This document shows positions 8,043 through 16,055 of a DNA stretch of 63,943 bases, piece after piece (position 1 is the first letter of the stretch; the number at the start of each line of letters is the position of its first letter). Location of the stretch: NCBI RefSeq assembly GCF_022867885.1, contig NZ_JALIFP010000023.1:1-63943 (forward strand), given 5' to 3'. Source of the stretch: Lederbergia sp. NSJ-179. GTDB taxonomy: Bacteria > Bacillota > Bacilli > Bacillales > Bacillaceae_C. The notes below the pieces were generated by a model, which was not told the DNA's origin, ran no database searches, and saw only the letters and a list, made by a program, of their open reading frames with translations. The position numbers and the translations under genes were made by a program.

Positions 8043-9971
8043 GTGAGCATAATGAGGAAGTTTTTAACGTCAAAAGCTGGTTTCTTTTCCGTTATCGTCC
8101 TTTGCTTTTGGATTAAATCGTATATTATCTATCAGGTGGAGTTTGACTTAGGAGTTAACAATATATTGCAACAATTCCTGTTGTTCTTTAATCCACTTAA
8201 TTCAGGGCTAATCTTTCTCGGACTAGCTTTATTTGCGAGAGGAAGGAAGGCTGGGGTTTGGCTACTTTCCATCTATACAACATTAAATCTGCTCCTTTAT
8301 GCGAATGTCGTTTATTACCGTTTTAATAGCGATTTTATTACTGTTCCGGTTCTTACTCAAACAGGGAACTTCGGAAGTCTTGGAGGAAGCATCGCTGATT
8401 TAGTTGCTTGGCATGATCTTTTTTACATGGTTGATCTCATTCTGTTGCTTGTTTTCTTTATCAAAACAAAAGCGAACTGGTCTACAGAACGTTTGCCCAT
8501 GCGGAAACCATTGCTAGTACTCGTTTCAGGTGTCTTTTTGTTTACGGTTAACCTAGGTTTAGCAGAAATTGATCGCCCGCAATTATTAAAGAGAACATTT
8601 GACCGAAATTATATTGTGAAATATCTAGGTGCGTATAACTTTATGATTTATGATGCGGTTCAAAGTTTTAATTCATCCAAGCAACGTGTCCTTGCATCCA
8701 GCGATGATATCACTGAAGTGGAAAATTATACGAAGAGAAAGTATGCAGAACCGAACCCAGAATACTTTGGGAAGGCTGCCGGTAAAAATATCATTAAAAT
8801 CCATCTTGAGTCCTTTCAATCTTTTTTGATTGATTATAGGTTAAATGGGGAAGAAGTGACCCCTTTCTTAAATTCCTTAGTCCATGATCCAGACCAAAAT
8901 TTCACCTATTTTGATAACTTTTTTCATCAAACCGAACAAGGGAAAACAGCGGATGCAGAATTAATCATGGATAATTCCTTGTACGGACTGCCACAGGGTG
9001 CTGCCTTTGTGACAAGAGGAAATAACACGTACCAGGCATTGCCAGCGATTTTGCAGCAACAGCAAGGATATACAAGTGCCGTCCTTCACGGGGATTATAA
9101 ATCTTTCTGGAACCGGGATGAAATCTATAAACACTTTGGGATTGATCATTTCTTTGATGCCAGTTACTATGACATGGCTGATGAAAAGGTCATTGGATAT
9201 GGTTTGAAAGATAAGCCATTCTTTGAGGAATCGATGCCCTATCTTGAATCTTTGCCGCAACCATTCTATGCTCATCTTATTACATTGACGAACCATCATC
9301 CTTATAACATTGATGAGGAGGATGCTACGATTGGGCCAGCATCGACAGGAGATCCGTCTGTGGATCGCTATTTCCAAACGGCTCGTTATTTGGATGAGTC
9401 ATTGGAACAATTTTTCAATAGCTTAAAAGAATCTGGTTTATATGATGATTCCGTCATCTTCCTGTATGGTGATCACTATGGCGTATCGACGAATCATAAC
9501 CGGGCCATGGAGGAATTGCTTGGGGAAGAGATTACGAAACTAAAATCTGCTGAACTGCAACGTGTTCCCTTTATGATTAAAATTCCCGGAGTGGAAGGTG
9601 GCGGCATTAATCACGAGTATGCAGGGCAAATGGACGTCATGCCAACACTCTTGCATCTATTGGGCATTGAAGCGCGCGATTATATTCAATTTGGAACAGA
9701 TCTTTTCTCAAAAGAGCATCAAGACTTTGTCCCTTTTAGAAATGGGGACTTTATGACGGAGAAGTTTAGTCGGGTAGATGGGGTTTACTATGACACTCAA
9801 ACCAAAGAAGTGATTGAAGAACCGACAGCAGAAATGGAAGAATTGCGGGAAACCATCATCCGTGAGCTAGAATTATCTGACCAAGTGTTATTTGGAGATC
9901 TCCTACGGTTCTATTCACCGAACAAAGAATGGACTCCAGTTGATCCGACGCAATATAGGTATGGAAAATAA
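8043..9971 (+). CDS. ltaS: lipoteichoic acid synthase LtaS
   Basis: This 642-residue membrane enzyme polymerises glycerol phosphate from phosphatidylglycerol onto a glycolipid anchor to make lipoteichoic acid. Five membrane segments occupy about residues 12-175 and a linker leads to an extracellular sulfatase-fold domain. The predicted nucleophile is Thr302 in EQGKTADAE and a metal ligand is Glu256 in HLES. Further LtaS hallmarks are MDNSLYGLPQG, HGDYKSFWNRD, LITLTNHHPY, YGDHYGVS and HEYAGQMDVMPT. The sequence VLASS near 216-220 resembles the site where S. aureus LtaS is cleaved and shed. GTG at 8043 fits GGAAGGGAGA upstream; an in-frame ATG at 8052 is the alternative. It is monocistronic and ends at a terminator shared with a convergent gene. 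Confidence 0.95.
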   Translation: MSIMRKFLTSKAGFFSVIVLCFWIKSYIIYQVEFDLGVNNILQQFLLFFNPLNSGLIFLGLALFARGRKAGVWLLSIYTTLNLLLYANVVYYRFNSDFITVPVLTQTGNFGSLGGSIADLVAWHDLFYMVDLILLLVFFIKTKANWSTERLPMRKPLLVLVSGVFLFTVNLGLAEIDRPQLLKRTFDRNYIVKYLGAYNFMIYDAVQSFNSSKQRVLASSDDITEVENYTKRKYAEPNPEYFGKAAGKNIIKIHLESFQSFLIDYRLNGEEVTPFLNSLVHDPDQNFTYFDNFFHQTEQGKTADAELIMDNSLYGLPQGAAFVTRGNNTYQALPAILQQQQGYTSAVLHGDYKSFWNRDEIYKHFGIDHFFDASYYDMADEKVIGYGLKDKPFFEESMPYLESLPQPFYAHLITLTNHHPYNIDEEDATIGPASTGDPSVDRYFQTARYLDESLEQFFNSLKESGLYDDSVIFLYGDHYGVSTNHNRAMEELLGEEITKLKSAELQRVPFMIKIPGVEGGGINHEYAGQMDVMPTLLHLLGIEARDYIQFGTDLFSKEHQDFVPFRNGDFMTEKFSRVDGVYYDTQTKEVIEEPTAEMEELRETIIRELELSDQVLFGDLLRFYSPNKEWTPVDPTQYRYGK

Positions 9972-10024
9972 GGAGCCAATTCCCACTTCTTTAAAGTGAT
10001 GAATTTGGTGCCGATCATTTAAAA

Positions 10025-10070
10025 GGGACACCAGAAAGTCAGTCAAAGCTGGCTTTCTGGTGTCCCTTTA
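10025..10070. terminator. bidirectional terminator between ltaS and lipoprotein gene
   Basis: Arms GGGACACCAGAAAG (10025-10038) and CTTTCTGGTGTCCC (10053-10066) pair perfectly over 14 bp. A-rich sequence precedes and T-rich sequence follows, so it can terminate both converging genes. The stop codon of the minus-strand gene lies at its very edge. Confidence 0.93.
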
Positions 10071-10499
10071 TTCATCGGTGAACATGCCTTCTGTCACGTA
10101 CTCTGTCTCATTTTTAAACATACGGACAATGTAATTACCTGGTTCGAATTCGCCGTCTTCGTCGACTAGGTGAAACTCGTATAGAAAACGATCCCAGGTT
10201 GGATCAACGGATATATCCCATTCCTCATAAATCGTTTCACTGTCATCTTCGTCTTTCAGTAGGGTGAAATGGATAGCGGTTGTTTTAAGCTCTTCAGATA
10301 CATAGGCTTCAAATAAAATATCTTCGTCTTGGAGAAAAACATTCTTTTCCTCTTCGATCCCATCTTCAAATGTTCCTGTACCGAAAACAATTCCTTTTTC
10401 TTCCGCCAACAAAGCAGCAAGCAAACTACAGCCCGATAACATGGAAGCAAAAGCAGCAATCAATAGCACTTTTGCGACGGTTAATAAAGACCTTTTCAT
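10068..10499 (-). CDS. putative lipoprotein
   Basis: This 143-residue protein has a type II signal peptide: basic MKRSLLTVAK, a hydrophobic stretch and lipobox LSGC at about residues 21-24. The mature part is acidic and beta-rich, with a WDISVDPTWDRFLYEF segment and an ending YIVRMFKNETEYVTEGMFTDE. This could be an Ig-like or C2-like fold for surface binding, but I recognise no named family. It is convergent with ltaS and has no operon partner. Confidence 0.8.
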   Translation of the reverse strand: MKRSLLTVAKVLLIAAFASMLSGCSLLAALLAEEKGIVFGTGTFEDGIEEEKNVFLQDEDILFEAYVSEELKTTAIHFTLLKDEDDSETIYEEWDISVDPTWDRFLYEFHLVDEDGEFEPGNYIVRMFKNETEYVTEGMFTDE

Positions 10500-10719
10500 C
10501 CTTTATTTTCCCCCAATATGGACTCATCCCACCCGTTTTATGTTGCCCTTATTATTTTTATGATAGGTCTCCCTTGGTCAGATGTAAAGACGCCCTTAGA
10601 CTTAAAAATTGAAAAAACTGGATAAAGGAAATTTAAAAATAGGGGGGCCGATAAAGATCATGGCAATGTTCTAAGTTTAATAAAAGTTCATATTTATATA
10701 AGTAGGGCTTATAGTGAGT

Positions 10720-10833
10720 GTTCAAAAAGGAGGATAAAAAGGACCAAGAAGTTCGAGGCGGCGCAGCTTTGAGCAGCGGAAAAGCAAGCCAACGAAGAAA
10801 TTTACAGTGTCATTTTTACCGGACTTTTTGAAC
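10720..10833. repeat. MITE-like intergenic repeat with terminal inverted repeats
   Basis: This 114-bp element is bounded by GTTCAAAAAG (10720) and CTTTTTGAAC (10824-10833), a perfect 10-bp inverted repeat that extends imperfectly to about 21 bp through GGATAAAAA and TTTTTACCGG. Its interior (GAGGCGGCGCAGCTTTGAGC) is GC-richer than its surroundings. It encodes nothing and lies between the lipoprotein and catalase genes. I recall near-identical sequences in other Bacillaceae intergenic regions; no second copy is seen here. A mobile non-autonomous origin is inference. Confidence 0.6.
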
Positions 10834-10872
10834 AACCTCCTATAAAATTTCACGGTAAGGAAGGGTGATAAC

Positions 10873-12922
10873 ATGGATAAGTCATCAAGAAACAAAAAGC
10901 CTTTTAAAACAAATGCTAAACAGAAACAATTAGATCAGTACCGTATACAAAACACAGGGAAACCAATGACGACACAGGAAGGAAAAAAAAGATCACAAAG
11001 ATCAGGACCAATTAAAAGCCGGGGTACGCGGTCCTGCATTACGTCAAGATTATGAGTTTTTTGAAAAAATGTCCCATTTTGTCCATGAGGAGATACCGGA
11101 AAGAATAGTTCATGCAAGAGGTTACAGTGCTCATGGAGAGTTTGAATGTTATCAGTCCATGAAACATGTGACAAAAGCGTGCTTTTTACAGGAGGCGGGC
11201 AAAAAGACGCCATTAACGACTCGCTTTTCTACTGTACAGGGGCCTAAAGGGTCCTATGATACAGCAAGGGATTTACGCTGTCAAGGTGTTAAGCTTTATA
11301 CAGAAGAAGGAAATGTCGATCTGACCACGATTGCCATGCCTGTATTAATTAATCAAGATGCGATGAAGTTCCCAGATGCGATGCATGCATACCAATCTAA
11401 GCAGGATGATGATATACCAACGGCTACCGGTGCACATGACAGGTTTTGGGATTATGTGGCCAATAATCCTGAAGCACTTCATATGGTGCAGTGGATTATG
11501 TCCGATCGGGGCATTCTAAGAAGCTATCGAATGATGGAATCATGGTCCATTAATACGTACCTATTTGTCAATGAACAAGGAGTCGCTACCTTTATGAGGT
11601 ATGTTTGGAAGCCTGTCCTGGGTGCTCACTCTCTGCTTCAGGATGAGGCAATAAAGCTAGGTGGCATAGATCCCGACTTCCATCGAAAAGATCTGCGAGA
11701 GGCAATTGATCGAGGAGCGTATCCTGAATATGAATTAGGCGTCCAGTTGATTCCGATGGAGGATGAATTCAAATATGATTTTGATATTCTAGACCCTGCG
11801 AAATTTTGGCCAGAAGAGCTCATCCCAGTTCAAAGGATTGGGAAGATGACATTAAATCGAAACATTGATAACTACTTTACGGAGTCAGAACAAGTCGCAT
11901 TTAATCCTGCGAATGTTGTTCCAGGAATTGATTTTTCCAATGATCCTGTCTTGCAGGGAAGGTTAATGGCGTATAGAGATGCACAACAACACCGACTTGG
12001 CAGTGCCAATTACGTTGAGTTACCCATTAACAAGCCACTCTGCCCGTTTCATAATAATCAGCGCCGAGGCTATATGAGACAGCGAATCGATGTTGATCAG
12101 GTAAACTATCACGAAAATTCACTGGCAAATAACACGCCATACACGGTGCCCCCAGAAGAGGGCGGCTATGAAAGTTATCCGGAGAAAGTAGATGGCTACA
12201 AAATTAGAGCCAGAAGCGAATCGTTCAAGGATTACTTTTCTCAACCGAGAATATTTTGGAATAGCATGACACCTGTTGAAAAGCAACACACGATTGAAGC
12301 GTTTAGCTATCAACTAGGAAAAGTAAAAAGCGAATCCGTTCGCCAGCAAAACGTTGATCAGTTGGTGAATGTAGATCAGGAACTGGCTTATATCGTTGCG
12401 GATAATATTGGTGTCGATCGCCCAAAAGGAACCCATGTCCCTATTTCAACAAGGTACCCTTCTCTTAGCCAGGCCAATACCCCTCGTTATGCCTACACAC
12501 AAACAGTAGGTGTACTAATTGGTAATGGTTTTAACGGTAAGGAGGTAACAACTGTGCTAAACTATCTACAACAAAATGGTGTTTTTATAAAGAGAGTAAG
12601 TGAACAGCTAGGTACTGTCACGGGCGCAGATGGCACAAAACTTAAAGTTGACGAAACATTTCTCACATCAAGTCCTTACCTGTTTGACTCGCTATACGTC
12701 GTTGGCGGCAGCTCTAGAAATGAAGCAAAATTCCATCAAGATGTTATGTCTTTCATAAGAGTAGCATTCAGTCATTATAAACCAATTGGTGTTGCCACAA
12801 CTGCACAATCCCAGTTTCAAATAAAATCCGCAGCGGGCGTTGTTTTTGCCGGAAACAATCCTAACTTTGGGAAAGACTTTGTCTCTGCGATCGCTCAGCA
12901 ACGCTTTTGGAATCGAACATAG
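10873..12922 (+). pseudogene. katE: large-subunit (KatE-type) catalase, frameshifted in an A8 tract
   Basis: Both frames together encode a catalase of about 680 residues that dismutates hydrogen peroxide. The N-terminal arm (from ATG 10873, RBS AAGGAAGGG) reads through TTQEGKK. The match then continues one base later as LKAGVRGPALRQDYEFF, joining the main frame that is open to 12922. The shift lies in the eight A residues at 10983-10990, where seven would restore the frame. The core contains RIVHARG with the distal His, RFSTVQG, FPDAMHA and DFSNDPVLQGRL. The C-terminal about 150 residues form the DJ-1/flavodoxin-like domain of clade-2 catalases (VGVLIGNGFNG). The downstream ATG at 11069 would lack the conserved arm. 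This could be a true mutation, slippage-tolerant expression or a homopolymer sequencing error. Confidence 0.88.
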
Positions 12923-12971
12923 TATTGTTGACAAGACAAGGGGACATGAGATTATCTAGATGTATGTTGCT

Positions 12972-12997
12972 AGGGAAATATCTAGAAGTATTTCCCT
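12972..12997 (+). terminator. hairpin after catalase gene
   Basis: AGGGAAATA (12972-12980) and TATTTCCCT (12989-12997) form a perfect 9-bp stem. There is no T-run, so a role in termination is uncertain. Confidence 0.4.
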
Positions 12998-13145
12998 GTC
13001 CATCTTCTATAAAATCCAGTTATTGTCCTCTAAAAATAGAATGTATATGTAATAGGACCAATACTCAAGGACTTTTCATACTGGTTCTGTCTTCATTACC
13101 CCTTTCATATCATCAATACAATGATACAAAAAGGGAGGTACGTTA

Positions 13146-13331
13146 ATGAATGATACAAATTTTATAAGACGAGGCTTGTCTTTACAAAATTTTCCTGCTT
13201 ATGAAACAGACATCCCCTATATTTATCGGATACTAAACACAATCAATCGGACTCAAGCATCCCTTGAAGCATTCCCTTTTCTAAACGAAGAAGTCCCGAT
13301 TATGGTTGTGGATAAGGAGTTGTTGCAATGA
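13146..13331 (+). CDS. small GatC/AtzG-like amidase partner
   Basis: This 61-residue protein starts at an ATG preceded by AAGGGAGGT. It overlaps the amidase start by four bases (ATGA), so the two are translationally coupled. The pattern of a helix with LNTINRTQASLEAFPFLNE followed by a short extended tail (VPIMVVD) resembles small partner subunits of amidase-signature enzymes, such as GatC of the tRNA amidotransferase or AtzG of the AtzE hydrolase. Family assignment is from this pattern and from gene order, not from strong identity. It probably wraps around the amidase and stabilises it. Confidence 0.65.
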   Translation: MNDTNFIRRGLSLQNFPAYETDIPYIYRILNTINRTQASLEAFPFLNEEVPIMVVDKELLQ

Positions 13332-14713
13332 CGGATTTATCCTTTTTAACGGCAACAGAACTTGCCCCCTTAATCAGGGCGAAGCAATTGTCTCCTGTAG
13401 AATTAACCAAACATCTATTACGCCGTATAGACGAGTTTGATCCGATCCTCCGCACATATATCACGCCTCTTCACGAATCAGCCCTAAAACAGGCTAGAGA
13501 AGTTGAAACGGACATCATGCACGGACTATATAAAGGGCCTTTACACGGAATTCCATTCGGAATCAAGGACAATTATTATACAAAAGGCATACGCACGACA
13601 GCAGGCTCTAAACTGTTTGCTGATTTCATTCCTACTAAAACAGCTACAACAGTAAAAAAACTGCTTAGAGCAGGTATCATTATGTTAGGAAAACTAAACA
13701 TGCATGAACTTGCCGCTGGATCCACTGGTACTAACCCATTCTTTGATACGACAAGAAATCCTTGGAACGTCGAGTATATGCCAGGTGGCTCAAGTGGCGG
13801 CAGTAGTGCCGCCTTAGCTGCCGGGCTCACAACCATTGCAACTGGAACAGATACTTTTGGCTCCATCCGCTTACCAGCTGCCATGTGTGGTATTTACGGG
13901 TTAAAACCAACCTATGGGCTCGTTAGCAAGTATGGTGTTTTCCCTACAGCGCTGTCATTGGATCATGCTGGACCGATGGCACGATCCGTTTCAGATTTGG
14001 CCTCCACGCTTCAGTACATGGCAGGCTATGATGCAAATGATCCCACAAGCCTTCATGTTCCCATTCCTTGTTATACCGAAGATCTAAATAAAGAAATGAA
14101 AGGAGTAAAGATCGGTATTCCTACCTATTATCTTGAGGGATTAGACCCAGATGTAGAAAGCCTTTTTAACCATGCAATCGTAACACTAAAAAGTTTAGGA
14201 GCTGAAATAAGAGAAATAGAGATACCCGAATTATCGTTATCTACGTTTTCAGGCTATGTAATTGTGCCCGGTGAAGCCTCTACTTTTCATTACGAATGGT
14301 TACAAACTCGTTCAGAGGATTATTCCACGGACATCCGGTCCTTCTTTCTATCTGGTACATTAACGAATGCACCACAATACCTGAAAGCCCAGCAAGTTCG
14401 AAGAAGGATGGTAAAAGCGTTTCATAAAGCATTAGAAAAAGTCGATATTATGCTCGGTCCGACTATCCCGACCACAACCCCAGCATTTGTCAAGAATTGG
14501 GTTGATCAAAATTTAGAGATGATCAGACGCTGCCTGCCTTTTACTGTCCCTGCCAATTTAACAGGTGCGCCAAGCTTATCCGTACCGATGGGGTTAGATA
14601 AAAGAGGGCTTCCTGTCGGCATGCAATTTATTGGAAATCATCTTGCAGAAAAAGAGTTACTCCAACTTGGGCATGCGTGGGAGCGAATTCAACCATTGTC
14701 TATTCGAATGTAA
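13328..14713 (+). CDS. amidase-signature hydrolase
   Basis: This 461-residue enzyme belongs to the amidase-signature family, which hydrolyses carboxamides through a Ser-cisSer-Lys triad. Lys80 (FGIKDN), cis-Ser155 in GGSSGGSS and nucleophile Ser179 in GTDTFGSIR lie at the spacing seen in GatA. The usual GTDTGGSIR has Phe in place of the second Gly, which may narrow the oxyanion region. The downstream PTYGLVSKYGVFP and GPMARSVSDL blocks are typical. It overlaps the small upstream gene by four bases. It is not obviously GatA because no gatB is adjacent. The substrate is unknown; amide, allophanate or biuret derivatives are possible by analogy with AtzE/AtzF. Confidence 0.9.
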   Translation: MTDLSFLTATELAPLIRAKQLSPVELTKHLLRRIDEFDPILRTYITPLHESALKQAREVETDIMHGLYKGPLHGIPFGIKDNYYTKGIRTTAGSKLFADFIPTKTATTVKKLLRAGIIMLGKLNMHELAAGSTGTNPFFDTTRNPWNVEYMPGGSSGGSSAALAAGLTTIATGTDTFGSIRLPAAMCGIYGLKPTYGLVSKYGVFPTALSLDHAGPMARSVSDLASTLQYMAGYDANDPTSLHVPIPCYTEDLNKEMKGVKIGIPTYYLEGLDPDVESLFNHAIVTLKSLGAEIREIEIPELSLSTFSGYVIVPGEASTFHYEWLQTRSEDYSTDIRSFFLSGTLTNAPQYLKAQQVRRRMVKAFHKALEKVDIMLGPTIPTTTPAFVKNWVDQNLEMIRRCLPFTVPANLTGAPSLSVPMGLDKRGLPVGMQFIGNHLAEKELLQLGHAWERIQPLSIRM

Positions 14714-15114
14714 GATAGGCTCATGTTCTTATTTATGGATCAATCAATAACGGCTTGTAATAGACAAATAGTGAAAAAGGGGACAAAGGAAAGATCTTTA
14801 TCAAATCAGATTTTTTAGATAATAATCAATGTGGCCAGAGGATTAAGTATGAAAGAACAGAAGAAATACATTGGAAGTAATAAAAAAAGATGGAAACAAA
14901 AACAAATGGATATATAATCCTGAATTATTCATCGCCATGTTCTGTATCCTTCGGCGTTCCTGTTATAACGGCATCTTTTAAGCCATTAAGGGCATCACCA
15001 AATAAGTGAAAGAAAAACACATGAAAAGAAGCCCGATTTTTTTGTAATGTTAAAAGTGACTAAATTGTAGAGTCTCAAGGAAAATCATACAAAGTGTGGG
15101 GACAATTTTACGAT
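14714..15114. other. intergenic, no gene supported
   Basis: This stretch has many stops in all frames. The minus strand keeps a short open stretch ending near 14926 (LFGDALNGLKDAVITG), which might be a gene fossil, but I cannot place it in a family. Confidence 0.4.
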
Positions 15115-15410
15115 TTCCCTCAGATTTCGGTCTCATAGAATTGGTCTATGTGACCATTTTTGCGACCACAGCCTGATTTTGTTCTCATAGAATCGGTCTA
15201 TGCGACCGTTTTTGTGACCACCACCTGATTTCGGTCTCATAGAATTGGTCTATGTGACCATTTTTGTGATCTCCACCTGATTTTGGTCTCATAGAATCCG
15301 CCAATGTGACCGTTTTTGCGATCTCCACCTGGTTTTGGTCTCATAGAATCGGCCAATCTGACCATTTTGGCGACCTCCGTCTGATTTTGGGCGCTATGAA
15401 TCAGTATATC
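15115..15410. repeat. 52-bp-period palindromic tandem array A
   Basis: The motif TCTCATAG recurs at 15131, 15183, 15235, 15287 and 15339, and a degenerate copy (CGCTATG) sits at 15391, giving an exact 52-bp period over more than five units. Each unit has GGTCTCATAGA, a 5-base loop and TCTATGTGACC, an imperfect 11-bp dyad, followed by a T5 tract and GCGA. The dyad is intact in the first three units and decayed in the last two (CCAATG replaces CTATG). A related array lies at 37900-38016. A minus-strand open frame through it is a by-product of the repeat. There is no CRISPR-like conserved repeat and unique spacer structure. Confidence 0.88.
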
Positions 15411-15472
15411 TATTGGAAATCGTACTGAATGACCTAATCGGTAACCTTGCTTGCTTACATGTATTGTAGGAA

Positions 15473-15658
15473 TCATTCGTCAGCTGTTCTTCCTCCGTCG
15501 ATTACCAAAGAATGTCCGGTTACATAAGACGATTTATCCGAACACAACCAGATAATAGCCTCTGCAATCTCTTCCGTTGTGCCAATCCTCCGCAACGGGT
15601 GCAGATTATTCAGTTTTTTCGTTACCCGGCCTACCCAAGGGTGCCCGGTAAACCAGGG
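15473..15658 (-). pseudogene. short-chain dehydrogenase, C-terminal fragment
   Basis: The minus strand encodes 62 residues that read as the C-terminus of a short-chain dehydrogenase/reductase: HPLRRIGTTEEIAEAIIWLC, then YVTGHSLVIDGGRTADE and stop. The family is normally about 250 residues. The Rossmann glycine motif and the catalytic YxxxK are absent and the frame runs into unrelated sequence upstream. It is a gene fossil beside the palindromic array. Confidence 0.8.
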
Positions 15659-15713
15659 AGCCTTTTTAATATAGTGTTAAAGAGCTTTTGAGATGACTGT
15701 AGGAGACAAGTAG

Positions 15714-15850
15714 ATGGATAATAGGCTTGACCGTCTGGAAAAAGGTCAGTATGAACTTAAGAAATCTTTTAGACATAATGCTACTTTGATCACCGGAGAA
15801 TTTTACTGATATTCGTAGAGATTTAAGAATAAAGACCGAAGATCATCAAG
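15714..15850 (+). pseudogene. small coiled-coil protein fossil
   Basis: An ATG at 15714 opens MDNRLDRLEKGQYELKK and stops at 15809 after 31 residues. The next frame continues NFTDIRRDLRIKTEDHQV. This pattern resembles short Bacillus coiled-coil proteins with MDNRLDRLEKGQ starts, here frameshifted and truncated. No other feature is seen from 15851 to 16055 apart from the start region of the next gene. Confidence 0.5.
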
Positions 15851-16055
15851 TATAGAAAACTGATTATAAAAAGGTAAATGGTCTGAAGGACTAGAGAATC
15901 TAGATTTACACCGAATTTAGTTGGTAATAGTCCGTTGGTAGGGATTTATAAGGCTTCGATTTTATTAAAATAGACATTTTTTGGTATTATAAGAGGAATT
16001 TGTATATTAAACTCGAATTATACGATATAATTCTATGTAGAAAGGAGTAGTTAAA

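Noticed and set aside
11069-11071. ATG 11069 as true catalase start
   Set aside because: The conserved N-terminal arm continues upstream through the A8 tract and the only good RBS is before 10873.
12907-13146. 79-residue frame after the catalase gene
   Set aside because: It overlaps the end of the catalase gene, contains a hairpin and has no RBS or protein-like composition.
14926-15040. Minus-strand frame ending LFGDALNGLKDAVITG
   Set aside because: It is short, without start or RBS, and resemblance to cation-diffusion facilitator helices is too weak.
15115-15410. Possible CRISPR array
   Set aside because: Whole 52-bp units drift together and there is no conserved-repeat/unique-spacer alternation and no cas gene nearby.
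15237-15476. 79-residue minus-strand open frame across the 52-bp array
   Set aside because: It is produced by the tandem repeat, has no RBS and no protein-like composition.
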